The notes beneath the pieces were generated by a model. The model was not told the DNA's origin and ran no database searches. It saw nothing but the letters and a program-made list of their open reading frames with translations. From NCBI GenBank assembly GCA_914767715.1, contig OU612072.1, forward strand, positions 9,794,001 through 9,858,000: a stretch of 64,000 nt of DNA, read 5' to 3'. Shown here piece by piece: positions 47,501 to 58,319 of this stretch. The stretch's first letter is position 1; each line of letters begins with the position of its first letter. The position numbers and the translations under genes were made by a program. Origin of the DNA: Membranipora membranacea (Eukaryota; Bryozoa; Gymnolaemata; Cheilostomatida; Membraniporidae).

Positions 47501-50500
47501 TTGCTTGCCTAGATTATATGGTGTCTAAGCTGCAAGACTGCAAGGTCATTAAATACTGAAGATCATCAGGCAGACCGCAGTCCGCTGTGGAAATAGGGGA
47601 CCCAGAATGTCATTTGGGATTATCTAGCTCCATGTTCATTTGTATTTTATTCATGGTTGCAAGACGTTGATGTACATCGTAATCGATCTGTTGGTTTTTT
47701 TCAGGGCTAGAATGAAAAATGAATCAAGCCATAGCCAGAGCAATCAGTTCAACAAACAGTCTGTGGCAAAAATCAGCAGCGTGCCGAATCCTAGAGGTAA
47801 GAACAGATATTATGTTGGTTATTGTTGCTAATTTTGTCTCGCTCATGTGAAAGTTATTGCCAAAAAAACTTGGGTGTGAAAATTTGTTGCCAAGCTGAAA
47901 CAAAACACGATGGTGAATAGTTAATTTGTAAATTTTCACAAAATTGAGATAAAAATAAAATGGCCTACATCACAATGGTCTTCCACATGGTTCAAACAGC
48001 ATACAACTCCTGCTTTGTGGTGGAAAAAGAGATATCCGGGTATGCAGATCAGAAAAGGAAAAACCAGAATGGGGTTCATCAATTAGGTTGTTTACATGGC
48101 TCAGATCGCTGATTAAGAACATCCTGTTTTGTAATGGCTAAACAAATATAACCACATTTTAAGGCCAGAAATAAAAATTCAAATTTACCTCACTACACAG
48201 ATTTTTTTCCTCAATTTTGGCATGCATATCAATTGCGTATCCTACCTACGGCAGTGGTATGTGATATATAGGTGAGGTGAAGAGGGTGTCACCTTGACAT
48301 AGCTGATATATTATGAACTTTATTAACCACCGATCAATGCATGAAGCAAATAAGGCCATGTGAAAACAAAAAATAAAAGAAGCAATAAAAAGGCATTGAC
48401 GCATTTATGAGTATTTATAAATAAGGCTTTTTTTGCAAAGAGCAGTATTGGATTTAGGGAGGGTATATGTCTGTAATTTGTTGTTTTTACCACCCTATCG
48501 CCCATTACACTCAGGGAAGTACACATGATGAAACAACATAATCTGCCTACACATGATATTAAGCCCTGCGCTATATCCTCGTGCTTTTAGATTTTTTGCA
48601 ATTTTAATTACAATGTGATACAGGTTTTAATTTTTTATAGCTGTAAGTTTTGATTGATTATGACCGTAAAGTAGAGTTATTCTATTGCAACCAAGCTATA
48701 CATAAATATTCTTAGGGGTATGATTGTGTAACCATGGTGGAGATTTTAGCAAGTCATAGTTTCTAGGTCTGGAAAATTACGAGACATTAGATTCAGGCAA
48801 ATATTAGTGCGGGGCTCCCCGCGTATTTTACTGAAGATTGAAGATTGAGTGTTTTAAAATTGAAGAAAAGATTTAGTCAGGTTAAATGAAAAATCAATAA
48901 AAGATTTAAGACTAAAATTCAGTCCAACAATTTGGACTTGGCTACTCAGATTAGGTGTTTTGGACAAACAACTCAGCAATAACAATCTTAAACTCATCAG
49001 CCTATCAAAACAAAACCAAAACTCAAGCGCATGGGTCATTCTAAGCTGAAATGAGTAGTTAAAACACCACGGTCCAGTTGTTTTGAAGAATTAAGTCTGA
49101 AGATGAGAGTTTTAAAATTGAAGATTGCTCTATTTTCTCTGAAGAAATTGAAAACAGCTTTGTGTGCAGGGAGCCCCAAGTGCCAGCACTATTAATAAGT
49201 CAGCAGAGGAGATGTTATTAGGTGTACTAGAATAATCCGGGCTTTTTAAAGCGCACATAATGTGAATGCTGCCTGGGCTTGCTGGCTGAGAGAGTGCATT
49301 AGAGAAGGCTGTGAAACAGCAAGTGTATCATGGTTACCAGTTGAAGACCTGCCTGTTGACAAGTTGTATGCACATTACTGTTTACGGTAACTTTAGTTAA
49401 GCTTTTTATAGCTTAACAGACCAACTGACCATGCTAACAATGGGACATGATGAAGGTTCTATTTATAGAGCCTCAACACTTGTTACGGTCCTAAGAAAAT
49501 TTTGGCAATGACCGTGCCGAGGGTTAAGATAAAATAACCTTTTTTTGTTGCCAGCGTCAAAGATGGAGCAAAAGTTTTAAAGTTAAGTGCTTGTGGGAAT
49601 AAAACTGTACCTTGTTGTTTTGCTTATGACACTAAAAAACTAAGTCTACCCCTTTCATAACAGTGGTTTAAAATATGGCCACAAAATATGCTATAGAACC
49701 AACGAATTCCATAGGTTAAGGTTTAGCAATCAATAAAGTGATGCATCATGTAATACTATTTTTTTAATCCAAAGTCAATCAGGACCTCCTAATGGAATGA
49801 TTCAATATCTCATTCCTACCACAGGAACGGGGATAATGAGTGCAGTCAATTTGTAGTAAACTATAAGTGGTCAGTCATATACAAAAATATTTGTTGTCAG
49901 TGCCATAATATTATTTATTATTGATGGATATTATCGGAACTACTTGTCAATTCATAGGAACGTAGTAGTTCTAGGGGAGGCAGGGAAGCGTTATCATGGC
50001 CTAAAAAACGCAACAATTCAATAAACCATTTCCGAGTTGACCTAGTTTTGTACTCTTTAAAATGCTTTTGAAGTTGAGACTGCATCCCTAATAAAATCAC
50101 ATCGCTATCACAAAGTGATGCAGTTACCCTCAAGCATTGTTGCCTTCCCTACCACCTTTTCTAAACTACGCCCCTGAGTTTGTGTTAATAAGAATTCAAT
50201 CCTCAAAGCAGGTGCAGATTTGCTAAAAATTGTCATGTCATCAAAGTTCGTAATGTACATTCTATAATCATATTTATATTCTTATCACACACCACCTTTG
50301 AACTGTGATAAGAATATGTTGTTCAGATCTAATATGTTGAACGTTATGAAGAAAAATGTGCATGGATTTGTCCCTTATTTTGGAACTTTCCTGCGTATTT
50401 CAATCTCAAATTTTTACCACAACCTGAGGCCACAACCGGCCCTTAAAAGTACATGCTAATAACACTGACATTAGTATGCATATCTTTCATCGATAGACGC

Positions 50501-51226
50501 AACTCATTGTAACTACATAGTATGTGGTTAATCTGAATGCTCAATTAGACCTCCAGTCGTCACACTAGATTTCTCTTGAAGGTATTTGGGCTACATGAAT
50601 CCGTGGAATCTAAATAAACTAGTGTAATAATTTATGTTAAATCACTTACAGCCACAAAGACTTTTTACGCTTATTTTTAAGCCATGTATGTAATACTGTA
50701 ATCATTTTTAATATCATGGGCATCAGTATTTAACACCTTTTTTGCACATCATTTATCATGTTAGTGATAGAAATAAAAACAAAAAAATGCTAACCATAGA
50801 TTCATGTGATCTCATTATCACATAACCAGTGGGTCTTCACAAGGACCACCGAGAGCTGACTGTGAAAAAAAGTTAACAGATTTTGCCTGCAAACTGAAAT
50901 TTGAACCGATTAAATTATATTTTGTCTTCTGCTTTCCAGCCCCACAAGTCACAGTCAAAGATATCGATGAGGACGCCGAAGATACTGATGAAGATTCTGA
51001 TGTTCTTGATATCCCTGACGAAACGTTACATGATGATATCCAGAGCGGTGTAGTGCCAGAGACATTCGCTACCAACGAGGATTCTTTATCCTACAATTCT
51101 GATCCTTCAGATTATCCTGCAGACTTTGATGATGACATTAAACATCACAAGTACCATGGTGCAGACTTCGATGATGACATTAAACATCACAAGTATCATG
51201 ATGAAGAGCGTGGTTTGGAGGAGTGA
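44569..51226 (+). CDS. type I membrane protein with CUB-like ectodomain and acidic tail, 358 aa
   Basis: Exons 44569-44623, 44910-45410, 46674-46682 (9 nt), 47152-47284, 47705-47796 and 50940-51226 close exactly in phase. MNILHTFLAAIFFLTRYS is a signal peptide. The ectodomain (about 20-186) holds six N-glycosylation sequons and a beta-rich fold. Its end, WFEFHLVTDDYGEKRGFGIT, and the central DKCDHLNMTG fit a CUB-like domain with only one Cys pair. A Gly-Gly-Gly hinge comes from the microexon. The membrane span is at 205-224 (MVAVVVLMLALTVIVLLVVY). The cytoplasmic tail (about 225-358) is strongly acidic (DIDEDAEDTDEDSDVLDIPD) and ends with a 14-residue unit (ADFDDDIKHHKYH plus one residue) present twice at 324-350. 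The large last intron is 3.1 kb. It could be a receptor or adhesion protein; the ligand is unknown. CUB assignment is by pattern only; the gene model itself is strong. Confidence 0.82.
46674..46682 (+). other. 9-nt microexon (Gly-Gly-Gly hinge)
   Basis: TTTTTTCACAG precedes GTGGAGGAG and GTATGT follows. The phase is 1 on both sides, so it can be included or skipped without a frameshift. It places three glycines between the ectodomain and the juxtamembrane segment VDRSNENTN. Confidence 0.6.
48803..49192. mobile_element. possible DNA-transposon relic in last intron of the CUB-like gene
   Basis: The left end ATTAGTGCGGGGCTCCC is mirrored by GGGAGCCCC...GCACTATTAAT at the right, with an 8-base insertion in the right arm. 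The inside has two direct copies of GTTTTAAAATTGAAGA. No transposase. Confidence 0.45.
51119..51202 (+). repeat. 42-bp tandem duplication inside the last exon
   Basis: The unit starting GCAGACTTTGATGATGACAT occurs twice in frame with three base changes, two of them silent. It duplicates the ADFDDDIKHHKYH segment of the cytoplasmic tail. Confidence 0.9.
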
Positions 51227-51814
51227 TGTGACATGAATGACGTGAGTGTCGTGACGTGAAGAGTGACACTTCTGTTGATACAGTTGCAACTAATGTACAT
51301 AGTCTATTACATGAAATATATATTTTTATAAAGATAAGTCAGTTAACCAAATATAGATTAATGTGATTAATTATAGTGTTTATATGTTTCTTTATGGACC
51401 AATACTTGCTCACTGTGTGTATGTCTACTCATAGTCATTGAAATTCATTTAATGTCTCTTATTTGTTGTAGATGCTAATCATTATTGATTTTGTATGTTT
51501 GCACTTGAAATCGATTATCTGTACTGGTGTTCTTTCCATGTACTCAGAGTTGTTCCCCTTTACATAAAAAGTTTAGAAACTATAGCTTAATAAGTCAAGT
51601 TCTATTTTGCTGGTATCAGATTCGGCCATGTTTTTGGCAGCATGGCGGATCTAGACTTCTTGGACAAGTTTCAATTAGAGCTGTCATTAGCTGCTCATTA
51701 TAACTGATAGCATCTTAGAATGAACGATGCCATGCAGACTGCATACATTAACCTGCGTCATTATTTTTGTCATGTAATGCATGTAATGTAATCAATGCAA
51801 ATAGTCAGGAAACT
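51227..51814. other. 3' region of the CUB-like gene
   Basis: AT-rich DNA with no open frame of interest. I found no canonical AATAAA in this stretch, so the poly(A) site of the upstream gene is unknown and may use a variant signal. Confidence 0.4.
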
Positions 51815-52674
51815 ACTTCAACGAATCCGCCCCATTTTCCCAATGTCATTTTCCCACCAAGCCATTTTCCCACCTCCCATTATCCCACTCTGCCGTTTTC
51901 CCACCTGGACATTTTCCCACCGAGCCATCATCCCACCTGGTTGATTTCCCACTGTGCCATTTTCCCACCTGCACGTTTTCCCACCAATCTAGTTTCCCAC
52001 CTGGATGTTTTCCCACCAATCCATTTTTCCACCCAGACATTTGCTCAACAAGCAATTTTCCCACCAGGCCGTTTTCCCACCAAACAGTTTTCCCAACAGG
52101 AAAATTTCCCACCAAACAATTTTCCCAACAGGACAATTTACCACCACACAAATTTTTCACCGCTCAGTTTTTCCTTTGCAGCCTTTGTGCAAGCTAAGCT
52201 GTTCACATTCACAAATACGTTAACAATGTTCACATCCAGCCAACACTGGAGAAAGTTATAGCTTTGGAAATGGAGATGTGAGTTGATTTTATAAGTAACA
52301 GGTTGATTTTGATTTGAGTTTTTTATTGCACAAGTTAGTCCAAGTGTTTGATTTCATCAAAATTGCCTCCTTGTTATAAACTTCTTTTTCGACAAAACAA
52401 ATTAATGGTGCCTATGCCAATTCTCAAAAGTTTTGAGCCATTTATTCATTGCCCGAGCTGAAGAGATTGTCATACTATGTTTATTGGCCATATCACTCTA
52501 CAAAATTAAGCTTACATCATTGTTTTACTGTTTTACAAGCTTTTATCAATCAACCACCAAACAAAGTAAAGAAATTTCCACTCTATGTATATTTACGCAC
52601 AAGATCCTTTCCGAGATGATGACAATGAAGGATAATAAAGTTTCAACAATTATTTGCTTTCACCAGGGACCCTT

Positions 52675-52728
52675 CCTGTTTTTACCAGGGAGGGTGGGAG
52701 TGGTATATCCCACCCTCCCTGCTTTTAC
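52675..52728. repeat. GC-rich hairpin inside the foldback-like element
   Basis: CAGGGAGGGTGGGA pairs with TCCCACCCTCCCTG across a short loop (TGGTATA region). A related CCCACCCTCCCCCACC sits near 54020 in the same element. Confidence 0.65.
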
Positions 52729-52860
52729 CATATCAACAGTTTGAAACATTATAGTTGTTTCCACTTGTAAAAAGAAGGGACAACTAACTGCAATACTAAG
52801 GTGAAACATTTTAGAGGAAGAAAGAAAAAACAATGATGTGATCTATTTCTATCAAAATTG

Positions 52861-53046
52861 TTTCAAATGCGCACAGTGCTTCCTGTTCTCTGGGCGCCCT
52901 TGTGGACTTCGCCAGGTTTACCGGAGGATTTCGCTATGGATCTTCCTGCTCTTAGCTCGTACTCCCTCCTTGTTAGTGACTTAATATTGATTAAACGCAG
53001 AATAGTATTTAGTCTTCTCTTCAGAAGAATAAAGCGATTTGATTGA
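52861..53046 (+). other. GC-richer island in the foldback-like element
   Basis: This stretch is clearly richer in G+C than the element around it and is open for 62 codons on + (PVLWAPLWTSPGLPEDF). A captured genomic fragment is possible. I do not recognise the protein, and codon signal on either strand is weak. Confidence 0.25.
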
Positions 53047-55810
53047 AAACCAATAATTTTAAAATTGTCATCCAATTCCAAACAAGAATTGGTGAAACAA
53101 AAAAATTTATATGTGATCAAATTCCTTTTAAAAATACAAATCGACATATCAGGTCATTCACCCTAGAATTTGATCATATCATATGCTGGTGTGCGCGGCG
53201 GATTGGATGACCGTCGGCTGGAATGAATGCTGACGGGATTGAAATTAGCTGGAATGAAAGTAGACTGGTATGAAAGTCAAAAACCCTTGAATGAACATAA
53301 AAAGTGCTGGATCGAACGTAGACTACATTAGTATATAGAATCAACGCAAGAGCAACTCCCCAAAATAATTGTGTAAATTAATGATGATCATTCACAAAGG
53401 CACTCACATCCGTTTATGATGAGGGACTTAGTTGCTGATGGCTAGATGGAATCAAGCAGGAATTTAGAGCAAAAACTGAAATGGTAATAAAAAATACTGA
53501 AAGAGAAACAGTGACCCTTTGTATATTCATCAGCAAAACGATGGTCAAGCATTAACAAAATCAGGTGCAACTAATGAATCGTAGTAGTTTACACCTTGTT
53601 CACTGTTATCTGTGAACATTCATTTTTTGTAATGGTAATTGTGACAGTGCATGTTGTTTTCCCTGCACGCTGTCCACTAGTTGTCATTCATTGAAATAGC
53701 TAACTTGTATCACCAATGTGGTTAAGTTATCACATCTGTTATGTTCGTGACAAGAACATAAAGATGCGCTTTTATCTATCACCTATATACAATGTATGGA
53801 AACATACCAAAATCATGTTGCAATCCAATCGATGACATCATATCAACTGCTAGTTTTTTAGCCGTCTGTCACATCCTATCACTGTCGGAGGTTTTTAATT
53901 GATTTTTTAAAAACCTTTTTGTCTTAAAATGTACACAACAGAGTCTACACCCCTACTCATTTTAGGACGCTACCGCAAAGGTAAAATCAAGCTACAGCGG
54001 GTGATGTAGGGAAATTCCCACCCTCCCCCACCGAACTTAGCTTGTCAAGACCGGCTGCCGTTACCGGTACCAAACATAATAAATAAATACAAATAGTACG
54101 AAATTTGCAGCACATGTGGTTTGGCATGGCTATATTGAATTACCTTAGCATAATCACAAATTATAAATTTAAACCAAAACCCTGATTGTGACAAGCATTG
54201 TTACAGTTATTGTTCATAAGACGTATGCTGGTTTTATAACACAATTATTTTGGGGAGTTGCTCTCCTGCTGACTCCTTATACCAACTGATGTAGTCGGCG
54301 TTCAATCCAGCACTTTCTACGTTCATTTCAGGATTTTTTACTTTCATACTAGACAACGTTCATTCCAGTAAGTTCAATCCCGTCGACGTTTGTTCCAGCC
54401 GATGTTCATTGCAAGATTTTGTGTGCATCTTCTGTTTATAAACAGGCGCCCCCATAAATCTGACAACAGTCCCTTAGGTGAACCAAGGAGTCTTTAACTC
54501 CTTGGGTGAACACAACTATGTGTTATTACAAGGAATTGTACAAGAGCGAAGTTTTGAAAAATCATAAGAAAACTGTTCAAGTCATTTCATATCCTCTGCC
54601 AGAAATTTTAACACCAACGGTCATAGACTTTAGGATTCTAGAATAAAAAAGGAACAACAAACTTTTATGACCGGACTCTAACACTACTTTCAATTAACAT
54701 TTTTAATGCCTGAAAAAGAGCAGAAGGAAAAGGAACAAAAAAATAGAAAGAAGCTACCAGCGTTCATTTGAAAAAAAAGCAATAGTGGGAAAATAGCAAG
54801 TGGGAAAACGTCCGGGTGGGAAAATGGATTGGTGGGAAAACGTCAAGGTGGAAAAATGGATTGGTGAGAAAACGTCCAGTTGAGAAAACAGCTTGGTGAG
54901 AAAATATCATGGTGGAAAAACAGATCGGTGGGAAAACATCCCGGTGAGAAAATGGATCAGTGAGAAATCTTATTGGTGGGAAAACGGATATGTGGGAAAA
55001 TGTTCTGGTGAGAAAATGGCTCTGTGGGAAAATTGCTTGGTGGGAAAATGGCTAGGTGGGATAAAGGGATGTGAGAAAATGGCTTAGTGGGAAAATGACA
55101 TTGGGAAATTGTCCGGATACCACTTCAACATCCATGATGACACAAAACACAAAAACTATGTTTGAAACAGTTGTTGCCTTCTCATCAAATAAGTTCTCAA
55201 TACAATGATTTATGATCATTGATTAATTCCACAAAGACGACCATAAATTGATAGCTTTTGGCAGTCAGCTGACTTGGATAAGAGAGGCCTAAATATCCTA
55301 TTTGTAACAAAGAAATTATTAAATTGAAATACACACCCCACAAGGATGCTAAAAATGTGTGAACTTTCGATTTTTCGTATTTTGCTGCCAAAAACTAACA
55401 ACCAAAACCATGACCATGCCTATGATACAAGATCAACTCCCTCAAGACTATTCAAGTTAGCAACAGGTGTGACATTGTATAGCAGGTAGCTTTTGAATGG
55501 TTTCACAGGATCTTGGAGCGATCCAATGTCTTGTCAGACTGTGCGCCTCTGGGTCAACGCCCAACAGGCAGCACTCTGCTGAGTCAAACTTTGAACTTTT
55601 GACTTTTCGACTTCATGGTCATATCAGTTTGGACAGCAGCCAATTAATCTAGGCTTCGGAATATCTTGCTGAGCTTATTTTTATATCATTATTATAATAA
55701 TAATGATTTCTATTTTTTTCACCGACATGCTCCAGTACCAGGTGATGTTCTTTGAATTTCTTTATTTCCACCTGGCACCTAGGTATTGACAGATATACCA
55801 TAAAATGATG

Positions 55811-56957
55811 ATGATCATCTAACTGGAGCATATCATGCTGTTCTGGCTGCTACTATGACGGCCCCAGCTGTACCAGGGGATAGTGGTGGTAACTCATTCA
55901 CACTCTGATTGTGTGTATAAAGCCTCATCTTCATGAAAAACCTGATAGATCTTGTTTTCACTAACACCAGTTATTATTTGAAGCTTGTATGATTGAGAGA
56001 CGTCTGGTTGGCAAAGAAAGGTGCACTAAGCCATTTAAGATGGGTTGATTACAATGGAATAAACAGAACAGGTACAGTTCTGGATATTTGTCGGGAGGGG
56101 TGGGGTTGTTTTCGCGCGGCTCATAGAGCTACTGTGTAACGCGAATCGCCTGCTCCGTTCATTACATTGCAATGCATCCGTCCTAAAATGGACAACTTGT
56201 ATCATGATGACGCTTTCACTTTGGCTGTAAATGATATAAGATTCCACCTGTAATTTTTGAACATACAGTTTATATAAGCTGTGATGTGAGTGGGCGGGGG
56301 GGGGGGGGGTGTGGATGTTTTCGCGCGGCTCAAGCAATCATTTACAGTGCAATACCAGGGCGCACAATATGATAAGCTCAAAAGCAATTATTTCTCTGTG
56401 CCACGCTTGTGACTGGCTGTCATCACTCACAGGCAAATGCTTGATGGGGGTAGATTTAATGGTGAAATAATGGGAGCGGATGGTTTCTCGCATGCCTTCA
56501 GCAAAACTTTGTTAAGGTGGAGCAAAAATTGTGGTCTGACCTCCATACGAAACCAGCAAGATTACACATTGTCACTATTTGGTTTGTTTAGCCTTCACTG
56601 CGTGTAAGAGTGTATCATCATAAAAGTGCCAAGGATTATTCGGAATATCGTTATTAATTCGGCAGTAGTAGCTGTTGGCAAGGCGCTGCAAGGAAAGTGT
56701 GTTCCGTAATGTGGTTACCAAAAATCTATTCACTGTTGGCTTAGTGCACCTTTCTTTGCCAGCCAGACGTCTTTCTATCGTAAGAGGTTCAGATAACAAC
56801 TGGTGTTCGCAATAACTAGATCTATCAGGTGCTTCATGAAAAAGAGGCCCTACACACTCAATCTAAATGCCAGTGAGTTACCACCACCATCCCTTGGTAC
56901 AGCTGGGGCCATCATACTAGCAGCCAGAACATCATGGTACGCTCCAGTTAGATGATC
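55811..56957. mobile_element. inverted repeat pair with remnant of a transposon-type protein
   Basis: Arms 55811-56032 and 56738-56957 (about 220 bp) are reverse complements with about 80-85 percent identity by eye. On the minus strand the right arm runs into an open frame ending near 56575, with HQLLSEPLTIERRLAGKERC, then TKPTVNRF and RLANSYYCRINNDIPNNPWH. The left arm on + has the matching IERRLVGKERCTKP, broken upstream by stops. The conserved peptide in both arms shows they once coded, which suggests two decayed copies of one mobile-element gene facing each other. The family is not recognised. Confidence 0.5.
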
Positions 56958-57772
56958 TGACCCATTGAGAATGATCATAAATAGCTGGGCCCTTGAAATT
57001 AATAGTCAACGATAGGGGGGGGGGGGCACATTATGTTGACACTTAACCACTATGCCGCACACTGAGCGGTTACTAGGGCGAATTGACGAGACTTTTAATT
57101 GCACACCAGCATCTTTATTGCTCTCTCAAACAACACACACTAAACTTAGTACAAACTATCTCTTATAGTTATACCAAACGGATGTGAAAATAGGATATCA
57201 TATGATATCAATGAATTGCAAAAACTAGGTAATAGCTAAGCGATAATTAATTGGCCCCCCCTGTTTATGACAAAACAGAGGGTGGGCTGCCCCTAAAGAG
57301 GGACGCAAGTTGCCCTGAGTCCTTGTACTGAGAGTGTGATACATCCTAGTAAACTAGGATGCATCCTAGAGGTGAGGCCATGGTGGACCTCCTAATCCTA
57401 AGGTGAAGCAAGCTGCCACAAACTGAAACAGGCACTAATCAGCCATTGGCCATGACACTTCGATCTTAGCCAACAGGCGGAGAAGCGATAATTAATGGGC
57501 TCACACTCATCAAGACAGCAAAGCGTAACACCACACACCAGGTCACAGCCCATTATTTGGTCAATGTTATCGTAATAAATGTCCATTAAAATGTCATTAT
57601 TTCTGCCAACGGAAGTTGATAAGAAATGATTATTATTATGGCATTTCCAGTGACAGCCAGAACGGTCACTGTCATGACCTGATACATGACAGATGATGGC
57701 TGTCACAATTACAATAGGGGGGGGGGGGGGACAGTTTAAGATAGGGGGAAAATTTTCAATTGGCCTGTCGCT

Positions 57773-57820
57773 ATTGCAAAGTGTCCCGGGACAGTTTACA
57801 ATATTGCAAAGTGTCCCGGG
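57773..57820 (+). repeat. 30-bp direct repeat ATTGCAAAGTGTCCCGGG
   Basis: The 18-base word occurs at 57773-57790 and 57803-57820, and ACAGTTTA accompanies it three times nearby. Start of a minisatellite-rich stretch. Confidence 0.75.
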
Positions 57821-57913
57821 GCTGTTTTTGCGCGGGGAACAGTTTACTACACCGATGCCTTATGTCTGGTGGCCTTTCAGTTCGTAGCGTTGAGTGACAG
57901 TTTTTTTTTAGCT

Positions 57914-58082
57914 GTGGCCTTATGGGTAGTGACCTTTTGACCAGTGGTCTTATGGGTAGTGACCTTTTGGCCAGTGGTCTTATGGGTAGTTGCCTTTTGG
58001 CCGGTTGCCTTATTGCCAGTGGCCTCATGGGTAGTGGCTGTTTAGCAGTAGTGGCCTTATGGATAGTGACTTTTTGTCAGTG
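57914..58082 (+). repeat. 30-bp minisatellite TTATGGGTAGTGACC-TTTTGGCCAGTGG
   Basis: About five units of 27-30 bp, the first three nearly identical and later ones degenerate. Open on both strands for 70-85 codons as repetitive peptides (minus strand IRPLAKRSLP). Not considered a gene. Confidence 0.85.
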
Positions 58083-58319
58083 GCCAATGTATGGAGATCA
58101 CTTTTCAAAACTTGGTCAAGTGAGATGTATGCTAAAATTATAGTGTGGCTACTTAGGTGATACCAATGACAACCAGATAAGATATATATAATTAAAATAA
58201 CTGCTGAAGATTGTGGCTAAGAAAACATCAATGTCAGATAATAAATATTTGTGGGGAAATCTTAAATTACTTGTGAGCAAATAATGACCTGGTGTGACCA
58301 ACAACTCTCATTTTTAATT

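Larger units (their letters stand above)
51823..55121. mobile_element. foldback-like DNA transposon with minisatellite inverted termini and 8-bp TSD
   Basis: The left terminus (51823-52165) is a chain of TTTTCCCACC-based units of about 20 bp. The right terminus (about 54785-55121) is the same chain inverted (GGTGGGAAAA). The outermost ends agree: ATTTTCCCAATGTCATTTTC at the left and its inverse at the right. ACTTCAAC flanks both ends (51815-51822 and 55122-55129), an 8-bp target-site duplication. A second inverted pair (53211-53374 and 54239-54403, about 165 bp, GGAATGAA-type units) lies inside. Long inverted ends made of short tandem units are the hallmark of foldback elements (Drosophila FB, sea urchin TU). 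No transposase was found, so it is probably non-autonomous and moved by a hAT-type enzyme (8-bp TSD). Confidence 0.8.
55122..58319. other. intergenic: inverted repeats and minisatellites
   Basis: No gene was assembled. The region holds the inverted pair at 55811-56957, poly-G runs near 56291, 57010 and 57717, a small hairpin near 57340-57372 (CATCCTAGTAAACTAGGATG), and the minisatellites at 57773-58080. Confidence 0.5.

Noticed and set aside
51767-52261. 164-codon frame rich in HFPTSHYP (and its minus-strand partner)
   Set aside because: Translation of the TTTTCCCACC terminal array of the foldback-like element.
54893-55087. GGKTDRWEN-type frame
   Set aside because: Translation of the inverted GGTGGGAAAA array.
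57771-58143. Repetitive frames on both strands (IRPLAKRSLP; MGSDLLASGL)
   Set aside because: They come from the 30-bp minisatellite.
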